Below, piece by piece: positions 46,963 to 57,200 of a DNA stretch of 64,000 bases (the first letter of the stretch is position 1; each line of letters opens with the position of its first letter). The notes under the pieces are model-generated. The model saw only the letters and a program-made list of their open reading frames with translations, searched no databases and was not told the DNA's origin. Location of the stretch: positions 1-64,000 of the forward strand of contig NZ_FNOK01000035.1 in the NCBI RefSeq assembly GCF_900106995.1. Direction: 5' to 3'. The stretch is from Saccharopolyspora shandongensis. GTDB taxonomy: Bacteria > Actinomycetota > Actinomycetes > Mycobacteriales > Pseudonocardiaceae. The translations under genes and the position numbers were made by a program.

Positions 46963-47724
46963 CGGCTTCCTCCTTCCGGAACGCCCTAAATCTCTTACGT
47001 CTGCCGAACCAGATCCGGTTCAATGCATCCGACAGCGACGGCGCGCTGCACCGCGGCGCGACCCGATACTCGGCCCGGATCCACGCGACGCCGTTCCCCG
47101 AAACACGCCGTGCGGGAACGTGCCGGCTCGGCGTGCGCGGCGTTGGACGAGGTGTACGGCGGAGGAACAGGATTTCCCTCATCCGCCGGATGGATGATCG
47201 AGTCACTCGTGTGACAACCAGGGAGCCCTCGCTCTCCCAGTTCCGCGCCTGCCTAAGCACATCGGCTGGCTGTGCCGAGCCACGTCATGCTCGTCCGGCG
47301 TCGTCTCCGAAGCCCGAACTCGGCCGCCATGCAATGCGCACCGCCAGCATCCACCGGGTTCCGGCACCGGTTCAAGCAGCCGAGACCGGGATAGTCCTCA
47401 AGCCACCGCGCTTGCGAGAGCACCGGCGAGCAATCGCATGGAAGCGTCCGAGCTGGGTTGAAAACCTCGGCGCTTGCGTCACGAGACACCTCAGGGAGTT
47501 CCACGGAGGTCCTTACCGGCAACGCGCGCCACGAACTCTATTCCGGTGCACCCGGGCCGTCGTCACCAGCACCGGTACCACACCGTCCGAGAACGGCTCG
47601 ACGATCGCACTTCTCGCCGTTCCCGTCAGCCGTTCCCCACACGTGCGAACAGGCTTTCCCGGATCAACGCCAAGCGGCACTTTCGCTGCATACGGAATTT
47701 TCCGCCCGCTCAGCCCGGCATCGA
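46963..47724. other. 762-base intergenic region, compositionally unlike its neighbours
   Basis: It separates the orphan cassette from the start of the 1,094-residue gene. No frame has a recognisable domain or good start signal on either strand. The left end must hold the promoter of the downstream operon, with the GGAGG site just before 46962. The part around 47400-47850 is visibly less GC-rich than the flanks. An immunity gene would be expected near a toxin cassette, but I could not identify one here. Confidence 0.45.
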
Positions 47725-48153
47725 CTATTCCATGCCCGATACCCGAGTATCAGATTTCCCGATCACCCAGCCGATCGTCGAAGACGAGCAACCGACCATC
47801 CCCGGCAAAAAATCGTACGTGTACAAGCCGCGCTCGTTCAACACCTTGAGCACACGACCAAGAGCCACCCGCTCGTAGCTTCGATACAACTCAGCGAGCC
47901 TGCCAGCAAGAACTTCCCGAACAGCACCGTCATCCCGAACACGAAGTAGGAGATCACCCGGCGCCGACTCCACGACATCCCAACTGGCCTCCCGCACCCA
48001 CGAAACCAGCTCGGACGTCTCTGTTCCGGGGCCACCGACCTCGGTCGTAGCCGACTGCGGCGATCACTCCCCCTGCCGGTTCTCAGTCCGCGCGTCATCA
48101 TCAGGGGACCGGTCGCGCTCCCGCACCTCACGGCCGGTGCGCACATCGCCGCG
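47725..48153 (-). pseudogene. orphan C-terminal cassette in frame after the giant gene
   Basis: Immediately after the TAA of the giant gene the same frame continues RGDVRTGREVRERDRSPDDD and ARTENRQGE, a TGA, then QSATTEVGGPGTETSE. This copies the linker found inside the giant gene at 49691-49977. It then enters a different domain of about 95 residues: ELVSWVREASWDVVESAPGD, LLLRVRDDGAVREVLAGRLA, LGRVLKVLNERGLYTYDFLP and a stop at 47725. It has no start of its own at the junction; an ATG at 47997 exists. This is the layout of displaced toxin tips in polymorphic toxin loci. The domain is not one I recognise. Confidence 0.65.
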
Positions 48154-48225
48154 TTACTCCGCCTCTTCGCTCGACTCCGCGATCGGCTCGTCCGTCAGCG
48201 GCCCCGCACCGAATCCATGCGATGC
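48010..48225 (-). repeat. junction repeat, downstream copy
   Basis: About 100 bases at 48124-48225 match 49884-49984 with only a few differences. The segment 48010-48075 matches 49691-49765. A gap of about 60 bases separates the two blocks in this copy. The giant gene's stop (tta at 48154) sits where the other copy has a Tyr codon. Confidence 0.8.
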
Positions 48226-51200
48226 CTCCCCGCCCACCACGACCGGCTCCTCGGCCACGACGTTTGCCGCATCACTCGATCCCAGGGGAGACAGCTCCTC
48301 CAGCACCTCCGTGTCGGACCTGGCCCCGCTGGGAAGACCGCCGGGGGCCTGGAGACCGTACTCGGCGGCGAGAGCGTGGGCTCTGTCGGTAGCGGCTTGC
48401 TCACCACTCGTGTACAGGCTGTCGGTAACCAGAACGACGATATCGTTGATCAACGCCATTCGCGCGGCTTGCACCGGGGTGGGATCGCCGATGTAGAGCG
48501 GCTGGCCGGCCACACCGGCGGTGATCTGCCGAGCCCGGGTGGTGAGCTCGCGGAACTTGCGCTGGGCCAACTTGTCGAGCCGCTTGCGGGCGGAGATGAC
48601 GTCGAACTTGCGCTGGGCCAACCTGCCGAGCCCATTGTCGGCGGGGTCCGCCTCGTGCACCAAATCCGCTCCGGCCTCATGCCCGGGGACCGCCAACGTC
48701 CCGGCAGACACGTCGGCCCCGGTAGCCGTGCCACTGCCGGACTCGCCATCCGACTCACCGATCAACCGGTCATCCGCGCCATGCTCCGGCGAGTCCGGAC
48801 CCGCCGGGTCCTCTACGGCCTGCTGCGCGCTCGATGACGCCTCGCCGGCAGATTCATCAGCCGACATGTCGCGACCGCTGCGGCCTCCCTGGTCGCGTGT
48901 GTCATCCCCTCGCGCGTCCGAGCCTTCGGATGCCTGCGAGTCCTGCGACCGACCAGCGCCATCGGGTCGTTCGGGTGCGGGGTAGACCTTCTTACCCGGG
49001 TTTGTCTCGTAGTCGGTGACGCTCAGGATGTCCCCCGCCGGGATCGTGCCTATATAGGCGATCTCCTTTTCCCATGAGAACGAGTAACGTTCCTCCCATT
49101 TCTTGAAGGTCTCACCTACGTCGATTCCCGGCTTCGAGGTCCTGACCTCGTACACGTACCGGCGTTTATTGTGCCGATACGTGGCGTCATAGGTGGTCGA
49201 CACGAATTGTGAACGACCGGACGTCTTGACGTGAGACGTCAGCGAACTGATGTTTTCGGGAGACTTCGGGCGCAGGCCATGCTGCAGCACAAGCTCGGGG
49301 CCTTCGTCCAGCGCGCGATAGACGACCGTGCCGGGCTTCGCCAACACGAACCCGCGCTCGCGGTCCTCCTCCACGACCAAGTCCCAATCCAGGCCGCCGT
49401 CCGGTGGCGTCACCACCGGACGCTCCTCTGACGAGTCATTCCCAGAGGACGGTGTTCCGCCGAGGAGACCGGTCCCACCGGTGAAGCGCTTCCCCCGCAA
49501 CGCCGCGCGCAGCTCAGTGATTATCCGCCTTTCAGTCTCGGCATCATCTTGGGTCAGCGCGGCTGCAAGGCGCTCGTGGAAGGAGCTCAGCCTCGAACGG
49601 TCCACAATGTACACGGAGTTCGTCGCCCGACGCTCTGCGACGTACGCTTCGACCTCAGCCTCCACCTGGGCAGCCGCACGCGCACCCGGCGTCTCGGACG
49701 TGTCTGTCCCGGGGCCACCGATCTCGGTCGTAGCCGACTGCGACGGTCGCTTCCCCTGCCGGACCTCGTCCCGCCTATCGACTTCAGCGGCGTCGGAGTC
49801 ATCCGACTGTGGATGACCAGACGACGGCTCCCGGTTCTCAGCCTGCGCGTCATCGTCAACGGACCTGTCGCGCTCCCGCACCTCACGGCCGGTGCGCTCA
49901 TCGCCGCGGTACTCCGCCTCTTCGCTCGACTCCGCGATCGGCTCGTCCGTCAGCGGCCCCGCACCGAATCCATGCGACGACGCGAACTCCTGACTGCCGC
50001 GGCGCGATTGCCAAGCACCGGATCCGGGCAGCAGCGCGGACAGGATGCTACTGCGACGCGACGGCACGGCAAGCCCGAACGACGACATCGACGACGCACT
50101 GCCCCGACGCGAGTTCCCATCGCCAGATCCGGACGACGACTTCGACCACACACTACTGCGACGCGACGACCCGGCACCGGTTCCGAACGACGACATCGAC
50201 GACGCACTACCCCGGCGCGAGTTCCCATCGCCAAATCCGGACGACGACGAAGAGCCCTGGCTACCACGACGTTGCGGGATCGTCAGCTCCGGCGAGGAGT
50301 GACTCACGGGCCGGACCACCGCGTTGACCTCGACCGCGAGCCTCGTGACGCGCTCCTGGAGTTCCGCTGCGGTCTGGATACCGTTCGCCATCTCCCGCAT
50401 CAGAGCGACTGCCGCACGGCCTCGCTGCTCGTCCGACATCTGCTTGTACGGCGCCGCCTTGCCCTTGCGAATTGCGAGCAGACCCGGGTCCGCGCCGGTC
50501 AGCTCGCGCAACTGGCTCATCAGCGCCCGCATCTCCGGAGCCAACCTCGTGTCCTGGGCTACTTCGTACGCTCCATCCGGATTGCTCCGGCTCGCGCTGA
50601 GGGCGCCCTCGGCCGCGGAGATCAGGCGGTTGAGGTACTTCGAGGATCGGTAGATCGCTACGCCGTCGTTGTCCGCGTAGTGCTTCAGGTCCTTGAGGAA
50701 GTCGCCGAACTGCTCGTTCATCGACTGCAGGTACTGGCTGTCCGTCAGCTTCAAGGAGCCGCCCGCCTGCTGGTTGGCGACGACGTCGCGGAGGGCGCCC
50801 GCCGAATGGTATGCCTCCGCGGCGTGCGTGAGAGCAGAGCTGACCAGTCTTTGCGCGTTCTGCGCCAGGCGATCCAGCAGCGGGGCGATCTCGATCTGCA
50901 AGCTCATCCTGCGTCGAGCTCGGTACTTGGCCTCGACCTTCCGGGCCTCGGCCATCTGCTGCGGGTAGAGGGAGTTCTTGACCCGGATATCGCTGCTGTT
51001 CGGCATGAGAAGCCTCGTCCGCCGCCTGCTGGCCTCCGACTGCCTGTTCAGTGCAGCGGCGGCGTCATGGCGCTGCCGGGCTTCCGACCAGATCTCGTGG
51101 CGCCGCGCGATCTCTGCGCGGTTCCCGTCCGGTGCGGCCGCCATGATCCGTTCACGCAGCTTCTCCAGGTAGCCTGCCCACTCGGACTGGGTCATGTACA

Positions 51201-54200
51201 GGTTCAGCTTGGAGAGCGCGGCGACGTCCTGGTCCCGGGCTACCTTCTGACGACCCTCCAGCGTGACGGCCGACATCGGCAGACGGCGGGCGCCCTTCTC
51301 GGGCAGGAAGGCGTTCGCGTAGACGTTCGTGTCGAAGACGGTCGCCGATTCCTTGCCCCACGCCCTGCGGAAGCGACTGTTGAACTCCTCGACCACCTGC
51401 GCATCGCCCGGCCCCGCGACGGTCACGTCGTAGTCGGAGGTGAGATCGGTACTACCGACCGCGCTGGAAGTCGCACCGAGGTAGCCGCGCAGGACCTCTT
51501 CGAGAAGGTTGTCGACGTACCGCTTGCGGTACTCGACCAGCTGACGCATCTTCTCGCGCCCCAGGGCACCCTCGCCGAGGTACTTGCGCTTGGCCTCCTC
51601 CCAGTCCACATCGGCGTTCCTCAGCAGCGACAAGGCGTCCGCATCCGCGGAGTCCTCACCGGCAGCGGTCCCGTCGTCCCGCCAGGCGGAGTGGTCCTCG
51701 CCGTCCGGATTGCCGATCGCCTCGTTGCCCTCGTCCCCGGCTGGTTCTTCCAACTCGGGAATCGTTTCCAGGCGCCCTGAGGATTCCGACGCCGCACGGC
51801 GCTGCTCGTCATTCCGCCGATTTGAAGCACCGCCGGGACTCACAGTGCTGTTCTGGCTCTGAGCACTGGACGAGCTCTCGTCACCGACATGACTCTGATC
51901 GGAGTCGGCCGGCGACTCCGGGCTGCCTCCGCGCAGGCCGTGAACGGGGTAGAACTCCGTGTACTTCACCAGACCGCGAGCGAAATCCAACGCCTCCGCA
52001 CGGCCCTCCTGCCGCAGCACGTGCGCGATCAGTTCCACGTGTTCGCGGAACCGGCGCCGGTCGCCTTCGGTGACGTCGAGGCTCAGCGGCGGCTGAGCAT
52101 CCGCCTCCCGGGCGATCGCCAATACTTCCTCGGACGGCTGCACATCGGCGCTCCACTTGCCCTTTTCCAGCCATGCGAGCAACTCCGCGAACCGCAGCCC
52201 CCACTCGGCCCGAGGCGTCACCCGCGCCGCGCGTTCCAGGACGCCATCGGCGTTGCGCGTCGACGAGGACCCGTCGGCTCCTAGTTCGTCCTGCGCCCGC
52301 CGGGAACCACCGCGCAGACGCCCACGACTGTCGCGGCGGGAACCACCGGAATTGCCATCCAGGTCTTGCTGCTGCCTGCGACGCTTGGCCGGCGGGGCGT
52401 CCTGGCCATCGGAGAACGGGCGGTAGTGCGTCGGCAGTTCCTCGTAGACGATGCGCGTGACCGGATGGCCGTCCGGTCCGAGCCGGTTGGTCGGCTCCAC
52501 CGAGACGACGCGGAACATCGCGTTCGGCGGCAACCCGACCAGGTAGTTCGTGCCGTCCGCACGTAGCTGCCGGGCGGCGGCCCATCGATGCCCCGGGGCC
52601 GGGCGGTAGACGATCTCCTCTGCGCCCACCCCGGTCTCGCGCGGCGCGGACTCGGCAAAGACGAACTCACGTGTCGGGACGATCAAGCCCACCGCCGACG
52701 GGTTGGCCTGACGCACCGCACGCCAGGTGCGCACCTCTCCCCCCTGGTACTGCGGGAACGCGGACAGGCCGCGGGCCGCCGCCCCTGCGACGATCGCTGC
52801 CCGCTGACGCTCCTCGATCGAGCCGGAGTGGAGATCCGGCTGCTGCATCCGGCCGGAGTAGATCGACTCCAGCGTTAACGTCGCGACGAGACCGAGATGG
52901 GAGATCTGCCCAGCCATCGCGCTCGCCTGACGCGACTCGTAGGCATCGAGGACGCCGGGGTCTCCCCAGTGGCTCACGGTGGCGTAGACGTCCAACGCCG
53001 TCAGGGGCGCGCCGCCGAACGGCCCGTGCAGATTCTCTTGTGCGAACCGGGCGGCCGACCACCCCGGGAACTCGCTCAGAATCCAGCCAAGAGACGACCA
53101 AGGCGCCTGGCTTCGCGGGTCCAGGAGCAGGAAAGCCGCTATATCAACGAGACTCGCGACGTCCAGTCCGCTGCTCCGCGCATCCTCGACTCGGTCGGCG
53201 AGGGCGCTGGGCCAGAAGCGACCGGTAGCAGCGAGCTCGCGGAACCGCTCGGCCGAAAGGCCCAGGGGTGCCCGGCGCTGCTCGACCCAATCCTGCAGGA
53301 CCTTGCCCGGGGAGACGCGTTCGCTGTGCGTCCTGGCGAAGAACTCGGCCGGGGTACTCGCCCACGGGGCTGTGGTGGCGCGTTGTTCGGCGAGGTACGC
53401 GAGGAGCAGCGGCCGGTTTCGAACACCCATGCCGTGGTCTTCGAGCAGGCGCGTCACCTGGGCGAACCCGCCCCAGTCCCGGATCATCCGCCGGTAGTCG
53501 TCGCCGAAGGTGGCCGGCCGCAGGCCGAGCCGGCTCACCCGCCAGTTCTCAACCCACCTGCTCGCCGAGTCCGGGCTCCGGTTGATGAGATCCACCAGCG
53601 ACTCGCCGCGTGCGCCGAGGTAGGCGTTGAGCTCGCCCAGGTCGCGCACCTGCACCATGCCGGGCTGCAGCCTCCTGAGCAGCCTGTTCAGCAGCCCCAC
53701 GGCGGGCACTCCGGCCTGGCCGAGCCGGTCCTGGACTCGCCGCGCCCAGTCTTCGAGCGGCATGCCGCGCTGCACGAGTTCGCCGACTTCCGTCTCGAAG
53801 AACGGCAAGGCGCTGGGATCAACACCCAGCTGGGTCGCGGCGCTGAACAGCAGCGATCCGCGATCTTGCGGGAGCCCGACCGCGTCGGCCAAGCCGACCA
53901 GCCCGTCCGGGATCTGCCCGGTGGCCTCGATGTGGTTCCGCAGCTGGTGGGTCGAGTCCAAGCCCAGCCGGTGCTGCAGGCGCGCGAACCGGGCGATCGG
54001 CGATTCCCCGTTCAGGACCGATTCGCCGAACGCCCGATCGCGGACGACGTCGAAGCCCCTCTCCCGCAGGTAGATGTCGACGAGGTCGTGCAGGTCGCGG
54101 CGGAAATCCGCAGCGGTTGGCGGATCGTTCGCGTAGTCGGAAACGTCCTCGGTGCCCGCGTCCGGATGTTGCGCGGCATCCATCTGCTCGAGTCGCTCGA

Positions 54201-57200
54201 CCGCCCCGAACCAGTCGCGTTCGGCGTAGAGCTCGCCCAGATCGCTGGGATCCCGGCTCAACAACGCGTTCAGCATGCGCAACGCCGTCCGCCGGGACTC
54301 GCCCGACGCCGTGGCCTCATCGATGGCACCGAACAGGGTGTTGCGCTGCTGCTGACCGAATGCGCCCATGATGAGGGCGAAGTTGCGGAGATCAGCGCCC
54401 ACCTGCCTGATCTCCGCCTCGCTGGCACCGTGCAGTGCACGGCTGAACGCGACCAGCTGCCGCCCGTCGACTCCCACCATTTCGCCCAGCCGACGAATCT
54501 CGTCGGACACCGGGTCGTCCACCGGTTGCAGCGTGTGCTCCGGATCGGATTCCACGAACGCCGGCAGCAGCTCCTCCGGCGTCTGCGATGGTGCCTCGCC
54601 ATCCCCGGCCGGCAGGTCGTACGGTGGCGGGTCCGGCTCGGGGTAGCGGGGTGCTAGCAGGGAATTCTCCGCAGAAGTCTCCTCGAAGAACCTCTCGAGT
54701 TGTTCTTCGACGTCCGCCGGATCCGCCTGAGTCAGGTCATCTTCGATGCCCTGCTCCAGCAAGTAGTCGTGGAAGTCGTTCAGCTGGTCAGGTAGTGAGT
54801 CGCCGGGAACGCGGCTCATCCGCCCGAAGATGCTTCCGACCGACTGCCGCATCGACTCGGTCCCGGCCAGCAAGGCGGGAACCGAGCTGCCGAACTCGGT
54901 CATGAGCAGTTGCAGCCGGTCCAGCGCCACCGTGCGGGAGATATCTCCCACTCCCACGTCCTGCAAGAAGTCGCTCAGGGCGGCGAGCTCGGCCTCGTGC
55001 CGCAGGCCGACAGCGCCGAGCACGGCCTCCACGCGGGCGCCGAACTGGTCCACCAGTCGCGTGAGAGCCTGACCCCGCCCGCTGATCAGGCCCTGCATCA
55101 CCCGCAGGTCCGCGGCGAACAGGTCGGCGAGGCGACCGGGTTCCAGGTGCAGGTCCTGCAGTCTGATAGCGCTCCGGAGGAGCAGCTCGGGGTCGATGCG
55201 CAAGACGCGAGCAGCTGCCGCGATCTCGACGGGCACTCGCCCCAAGGCCTTGGTCACCTCGACCACGGCGTCGGGCAGGTCCGGCGTGTGCACCAGTTGC
55301 TTCAGCCGGGGGATGTCGCGGTCGGGCCGGAACCACTCGGTGCCCGCGAACTTGTCCACCCAGAGCAAGTCGTCATCGGTCAACTGAATCGGCGCCGCCC
55401 GATCGGCTGCCCACTCCGCCACGACCTGCGTGCGCTCCTGCTGGTCGTTCCGGAGGCCGTCCACGGTCATCCCACGATCGGCCACGAACTGCTGGAAGTC
55501 GGCCAGTTCGGAGATGTTCACGATGCCAGTTCCGCCGAACCAGGACAGCTCGTCATCTTGCAGGTCCGCGAAGCTCAACCAGTCGGAGATGACGCCGGCG
55601 ATGTGCTCCCGCCGCTGCGTGCTCTCGTCGAGCCACGACAGGTCCAGCTCGACGGCCTGCGCATGCGGTAGCCCGCTCAGCAGCAGCGCCATCCGCTCTG
55701 AGATGTGCCTCTCCCGGGCGTACTCGCTGATCGCATCCCACCGGTGTGCCGGGTCCGGGTTCTGCTGAAAGACCTCTACCGCTAGCGGGAAGTCCTGCGG
55801 TTTGAGGCCGTGCTCGTGCATTTCCTCGACGACTTCGACGACGTCCAAGTCTCCTGGACCATCGTCGTGCGGCCCGAGGTCGACGAGCCACCGGGCAGCT
55901 ATTTCCCGCATTCGCAGCGGATCGTTCCGCAACTCCACCAAGGACAGCTCGTTCTCATCCAGGTATCGCAGGAAAGCTCGGAGTTCACCCGCCTTCGCGG
56001 CGAACGGCGTGCTTCGGTTGGACATCCAGCTCATCAAGCCGGGCAAGGTCAGCCCTCTGGAGTAACGCAGACCCGCGATTCGCACGCCGAGCTCGTCCCC
56101 CCGCGGATCGACCGCGGCCAAGCCGAAGTGTCCGAGCATCTGCGCGAGGTTCAAGCCGCGGTCCCTGAGCAGGCCGACGAACACGCCGAGCTGCTGAGAG
56201 TCCATTTCGGACCAGGCCAGCTGCAGACCCGCGATGGCCTCGCGGTCATCGGAGGTGATACGGCTCTGGTGGTCCTCGAGCTGTTCGCTGAGCTGCTCGG
56301 CGTTCATCCCGGAAAGCTCGGCGCGGTGGCGCAGGATGGTCATCAAACCACCCACATCCAGCCTCGGGTCCACGGCATCCAGGCTCCTGACGAACTCGCT
56401 GAGGCTGCCGACTCCGATCCCGGTCGTCAGGCCCCGGAATGCGGCCAAGTCGTTCGGGATCATGCCGACGGCGCTGAGCGCGCCCTCGATCAGGTAGGCA
56501 TCGGCTCCGACCACCAGCGCGTCCACGTCGGCGACATGGATCCCCAGGGATTCCGCGACTTCCTCGCGCCGCTGGCGCTCTTCGTGCTCGCGCCATTGCG
56601 AGACGACCTGCCGGCGCTGATCTTCCGGTGCGACACTCCAGCTTTCCAAAGGAGCACCTTCGACGAAGTCGCCCTGGTCCGCGAGGTAGTCGTTGAGACT
56701 CTCCCAGTCGTGGCGTTCCAGGCGGTGCTGCAGCGCGGCCGCGAGGAACCGGTTGCGCTGCCGGGAGTCGGTCAGCTGAACATTGTCCAGATCGCTTCGC
56801 AAGATTTCGAGGGAGTCGTCGTGGCCCTGGGCGAACCTCTGGAGGTCCGGCAGGACGGATGCCAGCAGCTCGGGCCGGATCCCCAGCTCTTTGCTCAGCT
56901 CGGCCACGCTCTGGACCGGCACATCCCACCGCGCGGCGAGGGCGGTGATGTCCCGCGGCACGTGCTCGATTTCGCCGAACCACCGCAAGAGATCGGCAGC
57001 CTGGTGAGAGCCGGCGGGCACACCTAGTCCACGCAGCACGTCCAGCGCCGCCGGAAGGCGGAACCAGTCACTGCCGTCGGGCATGTGCCCGCGCCACCCC
57101 GCCCCGAAAACGGCCGCTGCCAGATCATCTGGCCCGGAGTTCGCCGCCGACACGAGGTAGCCGATCCGATTCGCCAGTCCTGGGATGCTCAGGTCAGCCG

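Noticed and set aside
49549-54657. Long plus-strand frames (743 and 586 codons) over the toxin gene
   Set aside because: Shadows created by high-GC third positions. Composition is skewed and no motifs are present.
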